A stretch of 44,872 nucleotides of DNA from an uncultured Pelagibacteraceae bacterium (GTDB lineage Bacteria > Pseudomonadota > Alphaproteobacteria > Pelagibacterales > Pelagibacteraceae), in assembly GCA_902590755.1 (NCBI GenBank), contig CACIYA010000002.1:1-44872 (forward strand), read 5' to 3'. The first letter of the stretch is position 1; every line of letters begins with the position of its first letter. Below are positions 27,077-41,944 of the stretch, piece by piece. The notes beneath the pieces are model-generated. The model was not told the origin of the DNA, made no database searches, and saw nothing but the letters and a program-made list of their open reading frames with translations. The translations under genes were made by a program, and so were the position numbers.

Positions 27077-28336
27077 CTAATTAAATCTTTTTGAGCTATA
27101 AGGTGAAAGGTCTAAGTTTGTTTTTTCACCAGCTACAACTCCTGAAATAATTTTGCCAGTAATTGCTCCCAAAGTCCATCCTAAGTGTTGGTGACCAAAT
27201 GCATAGATAATATTCTTATTTTTTAAAGATGGGCCTAATACAGGTAAAAAATCAGGTAGTGTTGGTCGAAATCCTAACCACTCATCTTCATGTTTTTTAA
27301 GTTGAGGCAAAAGCTCTTTAGCACAATCAATAATATATTGTATTCTTTTTTTGGATGGCGGATTATCTGTTCCACCTAGTTCTACTGTCCCAACTGCTCT
27401 TAATCCTTGCTTCATTGGGGTCATACCAAACCCTCGATCAAGAAAAATTACAGGTCTAGAAATCAAGTTGTCCTGATTTTTAAAATGCACATGATAACCT
27501 CGCTCAGTATCTAAAGGTATGTTTTCACCAAGCTGATCAGTAAATTTTTTTGAAAAAGCTCCTGAGGCGACCACAGTTTTTTCAAATTTATATTCCTGAT
27601 TATCTGCGCGAATAATAGTTTGTTCTAAACTATTTTGCTCTAGAGTTTGAATATTAGATTGAATAAATTTTCCTCCTCTTTCAATAAATAATCTAAATAT
27701 TTCTTTAAGAATACCGTGTGGATCTCTTGCATGCATTGCATAGTCAAATATCACTCCTGCGTCAAAAACTGGTTGTAGATTTGGCTCTAATTCAATTATT
27801 TCTTTTTGAGACAGGAGTTTCTGCTTTACTCCTAAATCGTTTCTTATTTTAATTTCAAGCTCTCTACTTTTTAAATTTTTATTTGTCCAAACGTAAATTA
27901 TCCCTTTTTTTTCAACAAGGCCGGTTGTATCAATTTCTTTAAAAATTTCTTCATAAGCATCTAAAGATAAATCTAAAATTTGGTGCATATATTTTGCTGT
28001 GTGTAACATCGATTTTCTATTACAATTTTTAAGATAATAGAAAAACCAATTGAACATTTTTGGAACGTAATTCCATTTTAAAGCTAACGGTCCGAATGAA
28101 CTGAAAAGCATTTTTGGAACATCGTATAAAATATCAGGACGATTGAATTGTAAAACTGCATAAGGTGAAAAATGACCTGCGTTTCCATATGATGCAGCCT
28201 TAAACTCATTTGAGAGAGGGTCATGTCTATCAAAAATTGTAACTGGGATTCCCTTTTTAATTAAATGTAATCCAGTACAAACCCCTTGAATGCCAGAGCC
28301 AATTATGCCCACTGACTTACATTTATAGTTTTCCAT
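27077..28336 (-). CDS. FAD-dependent D-amino acid dehydrogenase (DadA)-like oxidoreductase
   Basis: VGIIGSGIQGVCTGLHLIKKGIPVTIFDR dinucleotide fold; SNEFKAASYGNAGHFSPYAV; GFRPTLPDFLPVLGPS; HQHLGWTLGAITGKII; likely start MENYKC (28336). Confidence 0.88.
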   Translation of the reverse strand: MENYKCKSVGIIGSGIQGVCTGLHLIKKGIPVTIFDRHDPLSNEFKAASYGNAGHFSPYAVLQFNRPDILYDVPKMLFSSFGPLALKWNYVPKMFNWFFYYLKNCNRKSMLHTAKYMHQILDLSLDAYEEIFKEIDTTGLVEKKGIIYVWTNKNLKSRELEIKIRNDLGVKQKLLSQKEIIELEPNLQPVFDAGVIFDYAMHARDPHGILKEIFRLFIERGGKFIQSNIQTLEQNSLEQTIIRADNQEYKFEKTVVASGAFSKKFTDQLGENIPLDTERGYHVHFKNQDNLISRPVIFLDRGFGMTPMKQGLRAVGTVELGGTDNPPSKKRIQYIIDCAKELLPQLKKHEDEWLGFRPTLPDFLPVLGPSLKNKNIIYAFGHQHLGWTLGAITGKIISGVVAGEKTNLDLSPYSSKRFN

Positions 28337-28380
28337 AAGGAAATTATATTGCAAAGTAGAGAAATTAGTAGTGCGTTAGA

Positions 28381-28845
28381 TTATATCAAGGCTTCTTTGT
28401 TGACAACTTCAGGTCTTTCTTCAGTCTCACCAGACTCTTTTTTGTCTTTTTTCTTGAATAAAAAGTCACCTGTTAGAGATGTTTTTGATTTATTTGTTTT
28501 TTTTATGTAACCATCAATATCTGCGCCATTTTCAGTTTTAAGATTGTTTCCAAACTCGATATCCCCTTTTACAGTTCCAGTAGCTCCTATGACTATATCT
28601 TGGCCTGAAACTTTTCCGTCTAAATGACCATGAATTTCAACGTGATCTCCCTCAACAGTTCCGGTTATCGAACCCGTTTCTCTTACAATTATTTCTTTTG
28701 AATAAACAGGGCCTTTAATAAGTCCAGCTACGTCAATTGCTCCTGAACTGTTTATTGTTCCTTCTATACTAACCGTTTCACTTATCAACGATCTTTCTGA
28801 ATCTGTAAGTTTTTTTTTCTTATCACCAAACATATAATTTTTCAT
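28381..28845 (-). CDS. Bactofilin family (polymer-forming cytoskeletal) protein
   Basis: ISETVSIEGTINSSGAIDVAGLIKGPVYSKEIIVRETGSITGTVEGDHVEIHGHLDGKV beta-helix repeat. Confidence 0.92.
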   Translation of the reverse strand: MKNYMFGDKKKKLTDSERSLISETVSIEGTINSSGAIDVAGLIKGPVYSKEIIVRETGSITGTVEGDHVEIHGHLDGKVSGQDIVIGATGTVKGDIEFGNNLKTENGADIDGYIKKTNKSKTSLTGDFLFKKKDKKESGETEERPEVVNKEALI

Positions 28846-28919
28846 AAATTAACCACCTATTTACATATTATACAAGATGATAATAAAATCAAATTTGACC
28901 AAAATAGGTCTATTTATTA

Positions 28920-30044
28920 TTAGTTAACTGGAGTATCTTTATAAACTTTGCAAGACATAGCTATACCTAAACCAAGCATTATCGCCATCATCGATGATCC
29001 TCCGTAAGACATTATTGGAAGCGGAGATCCAACAATGGGTAACAAACCTAACACCATCATCATATTTACTACAACATATATAAAAAAGGCAGTGGCAAAA
29101 CTATAACAGTATAACTTTCCAAAATTACTTCTTGTTAAATTGCCAATTTTTACTAGTCTCCAGACTATAATCGCATATAGAAACAATATGAATAGTGATC
29201 CAAAGAACCCAAATTCTTCAGAAAAAAGGGTAAAAATAAAGTCTGTATGTTTCTCAGGTAAATAGTCTAAATAACTTTGGGATCCTTGTAAAAAACCTTT
29301 TCCAAAAAAACCTCCTGATCCTATTGCTATTTTTGATTGAATGATTTGATACCCAGCACCCAAAGGATCTCTTTCTGGATTTAAGAAAGTCAATATTCTA
29401 GATTTTTGATAAGGTTTTAAAAAAGAAATTGCAATTGGCAACAATGCAATAAAAGCTAAACCAGAGAAAGCAAAGAACTTAACTCTTACTCCCGCAAGCC
29501 AGGCAACAGTTAAACCGCCAGCCGCAATCAGAAGTGCTGTTCCTAAATCAGGTTGAGTTGAAACTAAAATTACAGGAGCTATCAATACAACGATTGGTAA
29601 AAATAAATATTTAATTTGGTTAATATTTTCAATCGATATTCGATGGTAGTATTTTGCTAAAAATAAGATTAAACCAATTTTCATCAATTCAGATGGTTGT
29701 AGATTCATAAAATAAAGATCTAGCCACCGCTTCGAACCAGAAGAAGTCAATCCAAAATATTTTACTCCAAGTAATAAAATAAAAAATAAAATATAAATTA
29801 AATAACTTTGACTATGCCAAAATCTAATTTGAATGAATGAAAGGAATATAAACATTCCAAAAAAAACAAAAAAACGAAGAATGTGACTTTTAGTATGATA
29901 ATCAAACTTTCCTCCATCTGTAGAGTACATGGCTAAAATACTTACAAGACCAAGAATAAAAATAGATATAACCAAAATATAATCTATAGATAAAATTTTG
30001 TCTTTAAAGCTCAAGGAGGATTGGATTGATCTAGTTCTGAACAT
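28920..30044 (-). CDS. rodA: Rod shape-determining protein RodA (SEDS)
   Basis: STQPDLGTALLIAAGG; ERDPLGAGYQIIQSKIAIGSGG; HTDFIFTLFSEEFGFFGS. Confidence 0.94.
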   Translation of the reverse strand: MFRTRSIQSSLSFKDKILSIDYILVISIFILGLVSILAMYSTDGGKFDYHTKSHILRFFVFFGMFIFLSFIQIRFWHSQSYLIYILFFILLLGVKYFGLTSSGSKRWLDLYFMNLQPSELMKIGLILFLAKYYHRISIENINQIKYLFLPIVVLIAPVILVSTQPDLGTALLIAAGGLTVAWLAGVRVKFFAFSGLAFIALLPIAISFLKPYQKSRILTFLNPERDPLGAGYQIIQSKIAIGSGGFFGKGFLQGSQSYLDYLPEKHTDFIFTLFSEEFGFFGSLFILFLYAIIVWRLVKIGNLTRSNFGKLYCYSFATAFFIYVVVNMMMVLGLLPIVGSPLPIMSYGGSSMMAIMLGLGIAMSCKVYKDTPVN

Positions 30045-31978
30045 TATACATTCTCTCCAATTAAATTATTGATTGTTTGTCTTAATTCATGTCTATCAAG
30101 AACTTTTTTAATTACTTTTTTTGCGATAGGTGCTGCAGCTTTTCCTCCCGATCCACCATGTTCAACTAAAACACTTATAGCGTATTTTGGATCTTGATAT
30201 GGAGCAAAAGCAACAAATAAAGCATGATCTCTATCTTTATAAGGTAAATTTTCTTGTTTTACTTCAGCTTCCCGTTGTGCTTCTGTAAACCTCTTTACTT
30301 GTGATGAACCTGTCTTTCCAGCAAATGTAAATTTCTTGTTTTCAAATCTATGTCTATAAGATGTTCCCCCTGGCTCATTGGACGAGGCATACATTGCGTC
30401 TTTAACTAAGTTAATGTGTTCTTGGTTCTTGAACAAAGGTTGTAAATCAAAATTGGATAAAAGAAGATCAGTTGGAAGTGGATCATTAGGATTTTCATTT
30501 TTATATTTTAGATAATCTTTTAAATTATTTTTTTTATCGTCTAAAAGTATCCTTGGTTGGATTTTAAATCCACCATTTGCTAGCTGAGCAGTCATTAGAC
30601 ATAGTTGTAAAGGTGTGCTCTGAAAGTATCCTTGACCTATACCTGAGTGAAGCGTCTCTCCTAAATACCAATTTTGTCCAATAAATTTTTTTTTCCATTT
30701 TGTGTTTGGAACTACTCCAGATCTCTCTTCAATAAGTCCGTTTAAGACCTTTTTGCCGAGTCCAAATTTTTTTGCAGTTCTCGATAATCGATCTACCCCT
30801 AATTTTCTCGCAACCTCATAAAAATAAACGTCACAGGATCGTTGAATACCTTTTCTTAAATTTACTATTCCATGGCCATCTTTTTCCCAGCAATGAAATT
30901 TTTCACCGTACAGTTCTATTTTCCCTTTACAAGTAAATGTATCCAGAGGTTTAATTATTCCATTTTCTAATGCACTTAAAGCTACCAAAGTTTTAATTGT
31001 AGAGCCAGGTGGATACAATCCAGAAATTGCCTTGTTTGTTAAAGGTCTCATTTCATTTTTAATTAGACTATCCCAATAATCTTTATCCAGCCCATGAACA
31101 AACTGATTAGGATCAAAAGTAGGAGATGAGACTAGAGAAATAATATCACCATTATAAACATCCATTACGCATACAGCTGCTGCTTTATCTTTTAAAAGTT
31201 CATTTGTGTACTTTTGAACCTCGTAATCCAATGTTGTTTTAAAACTTTTTCCTGCCTGCCCTTGGTTTATTTGAATTTGTTTTATTCTTTTTCCATATGC
31301 ATTGACCTCGTATCTTTGAAAACCTATTTTTCCAATTATCTCTTGGTCCAATTTTCTTTCTAATCCAGTTTTTCCTATACTCATGCCTGGAACATGTAAA
31401 TCTTTTAAATATTTTTTATTTTGTAAATCTTTAGTACTTACTTGGGAAACATATCCTAATATATGTGCTGAAGAATTGTCTGGATACATTCTAGCAACAG
31501 AAACTACAGGTTTAACTCCCTCTAATTCATGTAAAAATAAATTTAATCTTGAGAATTCCGACCAAGTAATATTATCAGAAACTATAATTGGTTCCCAAGG
31601 CTTTTGTTTTGCAATTATTTTTTTTAGAATAAATAGTCTTTTGTCAGTGATATTCAAAATTGTTTTCAATCGCACAAATAATCTTTCAATATCTTTGGAG
31701 TTTTCTGGAATTAAATGTACTTGATAAACCTGCTGGTTAGATGCAATTTCTTGATCAAAAAAATCTCTAATTACTCCTCTTTCAGGTGCTAATTTCCATT
31801 CTCTAAACCTATTTTTATCTGAAAGAGTTTTATATTTTGTTCTCTCGTTTATTTGCAAAGATACTAATCTACCCACTATTCCAACCATAACCACTGCCTT
31901 TGCGGCAGTAAGTAAAAACATTCTCCTACTAATTAGTTTTGATTTAATTATAGTATTTCCTGAGCTAGGGCTAAGCAT
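30044..31978 (-). CDS. mrdA: Penicillin-binding protein 2
   Basis: ISGLYPPGSTIKTLVAL (SxxK), KTGSSQVKRF (KTG), EKD..RDHALFVAFAPYQDPKYAISVLVEHGG. Confidence 0.94.
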   Translation of the reverse strand: MLSPSSGNTIIKSKLISRRMFLLTAAKAVVMVGIVGRLVSLQINERTKYKTLSDKNRFREWKLAPERGVIRDFFDQEIASNQQVYQVHLIPENSKDIERLFVRLKTILNITDKRLFILKKIIAKQKPWEPIIVSDNITWSEFSRLNLFLHELEGVKPVVSVARMYPDNSSAHILGYVSQVSTKDLQNKKYLKDLHVPGMSIGKTGLERKLDQEIIGKIGFQRYEVNAYGKRIKQIQINQGQAGKSFKTTLDYEVQKYTNELLKDKAAAVCVMDVYNGDIISLVSSPTFDPNQFVHGLDKDYWDSLIKNEMRPLTNKAISGLYPPGSTIKTLVALSALENGIIKPLDTFTCKGKIELYGEKFHCWEKDGHGIVNLRKGIQRSCDVYFYEVARKLGVDRLSRTAKKFGLGKKVLNGLIEERSGVVPNTKWKKKFIGQNWYLGETLHSGIGQGYFQSTPLQLCLMTAQLANGGFKIQPRILLDDKKNNLKDYLKYKNENPNDPLPTDLLLSNFDLQPLFKNQEHINLVKDAMYASSNEPGGTSYRHRFENKKFTFAGKTGSSQVKRFTEAQREAEVKQENLPYKDRDHALFVAFAPYQDPKYAISVLVEHGGSGGKAAAPIAKKVIKKVLDRHELRQTINNLIGENV

Positions 31979-32483
31979 CGCGATTTCCTACAAAAGTCAT
32001 TTGATAAATATTAAATAAGAGCCAAAATATTGGAAACGTAAATAAAGTAAAAAACATGTTGTAGCCTATTTTTGATAATGTAAAGGATAATTCAGAAAAA
32101 TTGTTCAGTAATGAAAAAAATAATAAATTTGAAAAAATCATTGCAATAAAAAATGTAAACCAATCTGATGCAATTGTAGTATTTACACTTTTAGCTCGAA
32201 CATAAGTGCCTACAAAAATCATTATTAAATAAGATAAAGAACTTATGCCTAATGGAAAACCCATCACAACATCATTAATTAACCCTGCTAAGAAAATATG
32301 GCCATTTGCCATTATCTCAGGTCTTTTTAAAATCCAAAAATAAATAAGAATAATCTGAAAATTGAGAGTAAATATTTCAAATATCTTTTCTAAATTTGTG
32401 TCAACTTCACTTATACAAAGATAGTATAATAGTATTAAAGGCCCAGCATTATAAAATTTATTTAATATAGAAATTCTTGCCAT
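31971..32483 (-). CDS. mreD: Rod shape-determining protein MreD
   Basis: Hydrophobic protein between mreC and mrdA; AGLINDVVMGFPLGISSLSYL. Confidence 0.85.
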   Translation of the reverse strand: MARISILNKFYNAGPLILLYYLCISEVDTNLEKIFEIFTLNFQIILIYFWILKRPEIMANGHIFLAGLINDVVMGFPLGISSLSYLIMIFVGTYVRAKSVNTTIASDWFTFFIAMIFSNLLFFSLLNNFSELSFTLSKIGYNMFFTLFTFPIFWLLFNIYQMTFVGNRDA

Positions 32484-33328
32484 TATAATTTTCCTTTATT
32501 CTGAATATTTAAATTTACTGTAACAAAAGAAAGTTGATTAGGGTCCACAAATAGTTCTATTAGACCTTCATTGTTTGTTTTGCCTATTGGAGTTCCCGGA
32601 GCGAATATTCCATCCTTTCCTGATGCAAATACATTTATGTCACTGATAATTTCATAATCTTCAGGCAAATATTCTAAAATCGGATTTTTCGAGCCACTTC
32701 CGGATAAAATAGCTTGAGCGCCTTGATCTAAGGTAACTGGAATTCTACTATTTAAATCATTTAACAAAAGAACACGAGATGATAAATAATTTGTTTCTAC
32801 GACTCTTCCAACTAAATAATTATCTTTTGTAACAGGCATACCTTTTAAAACACCTGCTCTTGTACCTTTGTTAATTATAACTGATTTTAAAAAGGGACTA
32901 TTTTTATCTACTAAAACTTTAGCGAGTAAAATATTACTAAGATTTTTATTAAAATATTCAGTCTCTAGTATATTTTGTAAATTTTTGTTTTCGTCAGTTA
33001 GAAATTCAACATTTAATTCCAGAGATTTATATTTTTCTATTTCAGCTTTAAGTCTTTCATTTTCTTTTTTGACATTAAGAAAACTAGAAATATTATCACC
33101 CACTTGAGGAAAAATTCTAGTTGGTGTTGATGCCAAGTATGTAATGCGATAAACCACATCATTAATAAATCCTCTTACAGGTTTGGTAAATTTTACTCCA
33201 TAGACATCAAGAAAAAATATTAATAAAGCTAAAAATATTAAAGAAAGAACTGAAAATTTTTGAGCCCCTCCTCTCTGAAGAAGAGCTGAACGAAAAGCTA
33301 TGCTAAAATCATCTCTACTAACTGACAT
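32483..33328 (-). CDS. mreC: Rod shape-determining protein MreC
   Basis: Coiled coil followed by KNSPFLKSVIINKGTRAGVLKGMPVTKDNYLVGRVVE. Confidence 0.92.
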   Translation of the reverse strand: MSVSRDDFSIAFRSALLQRGGAQKFSVLSLIFLALLIFFLDVYGVKFTKPVRGFINDVVYRITYLASTPTRIFPQVGDNISSFLNVKKENERLKAEIEKYKSLELNVEFLTDENKNLQNILETEYFNKNLSNILLAKVLVDKNSPFLKSVIINKGTRAGVLKGMPVTKDNYLVGRVVETNYLSSRVLLLNDLNSRIPVTLDQGAQAILSGSGSKNPILEYLPEDYEIISDINVFASGKDGIFAPGTPIGKTNNEGLIELFVDPNQLSFVTVNLNIQNKGKL

Positions 33329-33346
33329 TTATTCATTAAAAATAAA

Positions 33347-35954
<2,608 letters not shown>

Positions 35955-36049
35955 AACTTTATAAAATTAAAAGCTTCTCATATTACAATCAAAGATAGAA
36001 TTTGCAAATAATTATGTAGTCGAAGTTAAGGTTTTGGACTCAGATTGGG

Positions 36050-37619
<1,570 letters not shown>

Positions 37620-37620
<1 letters not shown>

Positions 37621-39386
37621 TAAACTAAAATTTTCCCTTCATCAGAAATTTCTTCCTCTTCTTCGGGTCCTAAAATCATTTGGTTATGCGGCTTACCCGA
37701 AGGTATCATTGGAAAACAATTTTCTGCTTTGTCGACAACGCAGTCAAATATTACTGGCCTATCAATATTAATCATTTCTTCTATCTTTTCGTCTAACTCA
37801 CTAGGTGTTTTTGCTCTAATACCAACACAACCATAAGATTCTGCCAGTTTTACAAAGTCTGGCAAAGCAGCTGTATAACTTTCAGAATAATTTTTTTCAT
37901 GTAAAAGTTCTTGCCATTGTCTAACCATTCCCATGTACTCATTGTTCAAAATAAATATTTTAATTGGCAATCTGTATTGTACAGCTGTAGACATTTCTTG
38001 CATTGTCATTAAAACTGATGCTTCTCCAGCAATATCTACAACTAGCTTCCCAGGATTTGCTATTTGTACTCCTATTGCTGCTGGAAGTCCATATCCCATT
38101 GTCCCTAGACCACCAGATGTCATCCATCTATTTGGTTTATTAAACTTATAATGTTGAGCTGCCCACATTTGATGTTGGCCCACCTCTGTGGTTATAAAAG
38201 TATCCTGTTTTTTCGTTAATTCATACAATCTTTGTACTGCATGTTGAGGTTTTATAATCTTATCGCTATTTATGAAGTTTAAAGATTTTTTTTCTCTCCA
38301 TTTTGAAATTTGTTCCCACCATTTAGAGGTTTTTTGCTTGTTCGAACTAACAAAATTTTTATTTTTTTCTTTGAATCTTTTAATCAGAGATTTTAAAAGC
38401 TCTGAAACATCGCTTACTATTGCTAAATCAACTTTAATATTTTTACCGATTGAAGAGGGATCAATATCGACATGAATTTTTTTTGAACCTGGTGAAAATT
38501 CATCCACTTTTCCTGTTATTCTATCATCAAACCTTGCTCCAATATTTATCATAAGGTCACAATCATGCATCGCATTGTTTGCTTCGTAAGTTCCATGCAT
38601 ACCAAGCATTCCTAAAAATTGTGGATCGTCTCCCGGATAAGCTCCAAGACCTTGTAATGTAGAAGTAATAGGAAACCCAGTTAATGAAACTAATTCTCTT
38701 AAATATTTACTAGCTTCAGGACCAGAGTTGATTACTCCTCCTCCTGTATAAAAAATCGGTTTTGAGGATCTTTTTATTAGATCAATAAATTTATCTAATT
38801 CTAAATTAGATATTTTATGAGTTGCTTTACCATTAAGTTTTTTTTTAAGTGTGTTCTTTGAAAATTGATATTTACCTTTTTTAAATTGAATATCTTTTGG
38901 GATATCAACTAAAACTGGTCCTGGTCTACCTGTAGTTGCTACTTCAAAAGCTAAATGTAAAATTCTTGAGAGATCATTTACATCTTTAACTAACCAATTA
39001 TGTTTTGTACATGGTCGTGTGATTCCAGTTGTGTCACATTCTTGAAATGCGTCCGTTCCAATTAAATGAGTTGGTACTTGACCGGAAATACAAACAAGAG
39101 GGACAGAGTCCATGTAAGCATCTGTAAGGGCTGTAACAGCATTTGTTGCTCCCGGTCCAGATGTAACTAATAGAACTCCAGGTTTACCGCTTGATCTAGC
39201 ATATCCCTCAGCGGAGTGACCTGCTCCTTGTTCGTGTCTTGCTAAAATATGTTTTATGGATTTGTGATTTTTTAATTCATCATAAATTGGTAAAACTGCA
39301 CCTCCAGGGTAACCAAAAATATATTCTACATTTTGATCCTCTAGTGCTTTAAATACAATTTCTGCTCCACTCAATAATTTAGGCAT
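37620..39386 (-). CDS. ilvB: Acetolactate synthase large subunit
   Basis: YIFGYPGGAVLPIYDEL; HEQGAGHSAEGYARSSGKPGV; ThDP motif GEASVLMTMQEMSTAVQYRLPIKIFILNN. Confidence 0.96.
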
Positions 39387-39423
39387 ACATACAATCTAGC
39401 CTAGAATTGGATTGCGTCAAGTT

Positions 39424-40341
39424 TTAGCTTACAACTTTTAATGATTTTTTTAAAAGATTTGAGAAATTTTTCGAATAAAGCTTGCTCCAATTCTTCATAT
39501 GGCCTCTTGCCCAAGTATTTTGTCTTTTTGCGTATTGTCTAGTCTTGATATTGATGAGCTCTATACATTGGTCCATAGAAATTGCTCTGCCGAGAAAATC
39601 ATTAATTTCTTGAACACCAATTAATTTATTCGCTGATAGGTTTTTATTTACTTTTAGATTATTAAATCTTTTTACTTCATCAATACATTCTTTTTTAAAC
39701 ATCTTATTAATTCTTAAAGAAATTTTTTTAAGCAATATCTCTTTCGGTATGTCAATAAAGATTTTTTTTATTTCAAAATCTAAAAAATCAGATTTGGTAT
39801 TGGCAAACCAATCAAATAATGATTTTTTTGTTTTCAGCTTAACTTCATATGCTCTTTGGAGCCTCTGCGAATCTGTAGGGACTATTTTGCCTTTAATTTT
39901 TGGATCAAGCTTTATAAGTTGCTTGTAAAATTTTTTAAATCCGAGTTTTTTGTATAACTTTCTCACTTTATTTCTAGTTTTAAAGTCAATGTCCGGAATT
40001 TTACTCATACCTTTGGTGATAGTGTTAAAATAGAGACCTGTTCCGCCCACAATGATGGGAATTTTTTTCTTTTTTAAACAAATATTAATTTTCTTTTTAG
40101 CTTGCTTAAGCCAATCCCCAGCGGAAAAATATCTTTTTACCGAAATAATCCCATAAAGATGGTGCTTGATTTTTTTTGTATCTATTTCACTCGGTCGCGA
40201 TGATAAAATTTTAAACTCTTTAAAGACTTGCATGCTGTCTGCATTAATGATTTCACCATTTAACTTTTTTGCTAAGCTAATTGCAAGTTTTGATTTTCCT
40301 GAAGCTGTTGGACCGGCTAAAAGAATAATTTTTTTAGACAA
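39424..40341 (-). CDS. miaA: tRNA dimethylallyltransferase
   Basis: LLAGPTASGKSKLAISLAKKLNGEIINADSMQVFKEFKILSSRPS; VGGTGLYFNTITKG. Confidence 0.95.
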   Translation of the reverse strand: MSKKIILLAGPTASGKSKLAISLAKKLNGEIINADSMQVFKEFKILSSRPSEIDTKKIKHHLYGIISVKRYFSAGDWLKQAKKKINICLKKKKIPIIVGGTGLYFNTITKGMSKIPDIDFKTRNKVRKLYKKLGFKKFYKQLIKLDPKIKGKIVPTDSQRLQRAYEVKLKTKKSLFDWFANTKSDFLDFEIKKIFIDIPKEILLKKISLRINKMFKKECIDEVKRFNNLKVNKNLSANKLIGVQEINDFLGRAISMDQCIELINIKTRQYAKRQNTWARGHMKNWSKLYSKNFSNLLKKSLKVVS

Positions 40342-40342
40342 A

Positions 40343-41743
40343 CTAATTTATTTTTACACCTAAGTATCTTCTTCTATTATTTTTATTTATTATTGTAAGG
40401 AGCAATGTTTTTTCGCCTTTCTTAAAGATACCATCAACCTTTCTTTTTAAATCCATCGGGTTTTTCACTGAGGTTTTTTGTACTTCGATAATTATATCGT
40501 TGATACTTAATAAATTAAGTAATGGGCTTCGATTAGAAATATCTGTAATTACGACTCCAGTTATATTCTTATTTAATTTTCTTGAAGTAATATCTTCAAT
40601 GTTAATATCCCTCACTGCTATTTTTAAACTTTCAATATCTAAATCTTTTTTTACTATTTTTGGTTTTGTTTCTTTAAACTCTTCAGATGTTTCAAGTCTT
40701 CCGAGAATTAATCTTTTTGAAATTAATTTTTTATTTCTCCAAATTTTTAATTCTACACTTTTACCAACCTCGGTACTTGCTACAACATTAGGTAGTTTTT
40801 TCATTGTATTTATTCTTTTTCCATCAAATTCTAAAATAATATCTCCTGCCTTGATGCCTGCTTTTTCTGCGGGGCTATTTTTTCCAACGCTTGCTACTAA
40901 TGCACCTTCGGGTTTTTTTAATTTTTCAACATCAGCTATCTCTTTACTGACCTCTTGTATTCTCACACCCAACCAACCCCTTTTTGTTTCTCCAAACTTA
41001 ATTAATTGATCTATTACGTTCGATGCGGCGTTAGCTGGAATTGCGAATCCAATACCAATAGAACCTGACTGACCAGGGGCAATTATCGCGGTATTAATTC
41101 CTATTACTTCACCTTTCAGATTAAATAAAGGTCCACCTGAATTACCTTGGTTAATTGATGCATCAGTTTGTATAAAATCCTCATACCTTGTTAATCCGAT
41201 TTGTCTGTTTCTTGCTGAAATAATTCCTGAGGTAACAGTTCCGCCTAAACCAAAAGGATTTCCAATAGCCACTACCCAATCACCAACTCTTGCTTTACTA
41301 GAGTCACCAAAAGATACAGGTTGAAACTTATCTTTAGTTTCCATTTTTATGACTGCAATATCCATGTAAGGGTCTGCACCAATTATTTTTGCCTCATATT
41401 CTTTTTCACCTACTCTAACTAAAATATCTTCTGCATTGGCCACCACATGATTATTAGTTATAACAATTCCGTTTTCCTCTATGATAAAACCAGACCCAAG
41501 AGAAGAAGCCTTTCTTTCTGTTGGTCTTTCAAAGTCTTTAAACATTTCACCAAATGGCGATCCTGGTGGAAATTGAAAAGGAAATTGATTTGTAGTTGTT
41601 CTCACGGTTTGAGTTGTTGAAATATTAACTACAGATGGCATTAGTTTTTCCGCTAAATCAGCAAAAGACTCGGGGATGGGTTTTGCGTTAGCAATAGAGA
41701 AATTGAAAATAAATAAAATGACTATTTTTTTAATTAATGACAT
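40343..41743 (-). CDS. degP: DegP/HtrA-family periplasmic serine protease with PDZ domains
   Basis: GSGFIIEENGIVITNNHVV; IQTDASINQGNSGGPLFN catalytic motif; PDZ region. Confidence 0.95.
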   Translation of the reverse strand: MSLIKKIVILFIFNFSIANAKPIPESFADLAEKLMPSVVNISTTQTVRTTTNQFPFQFPPGSPFGEMFKDFERPTERKASSLGSGFIIEENGIVITNNHVVANAEDILVRVGEKEYEAKIIGADPYMDIAVIKMETKDKFQPVSFGDSSKARVGDWVVAIGNPFGLGGTVTSGIISARNRQIGLTRYEDFIQTDASINQGNSGGPLFNLKGEVIGINTAIIAPGQSGSIGIGFAIPANAASNVIDQLIKFGETKRGWLGVRIQEVSKEIADVEKLKKPEGALVASVGKNSPAEKAGIKAGDIILEFDGKRINTMKKLPNVVASTEVGKSVELKIWRNKKLISKRLILGRLETSEEFKETKPKIVKKDLDIESLKIAVRDINIEDITSRKLNKNITGVVITDISNRSPLLNLLSINDIIIEVQKTSVKNPMDLKRKVDGIFKKGEKTLLLTIINKNNRRRYLGVKIN

Positions 41744-41929
41744 TTAACTTTTTATATACCAAATTATTAAAAAACCGATAATCAAAAAAACTATTCCTAA
41801 TAATCTAAGTTTGCTTTCAGGAGTTTCTTTAATCATCTCAAGTATGCTTTTAATTCTTGACGGGAAAATGGCTAAAAACAGACCTTCCACAAAAAAAACT
41901 AAGCCAATTGCAATAATAAACTCGTTCAC
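41744..41929 (-). CDS. DUF2065 family small membrane protein
   Basis: 61-aa two-TM protein located between hflC and degP, as in other proteobacteria. Confidence 0.85.
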   Translation of the reverse strand: MNEFIIAIGLVFFVEGLFLAIFPSRIKSILEMIKETPESKLRLLGIVFLIIGFLIIWYIKS

Positions 41930-41944
41930 AATGTTAAATTATAT

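Noticed and set aside
40500-41009. Plus-strand ORF of 169 aa
   Set aside because: Antisense to the DegP PDZ region; hydrophobic shadow ORF
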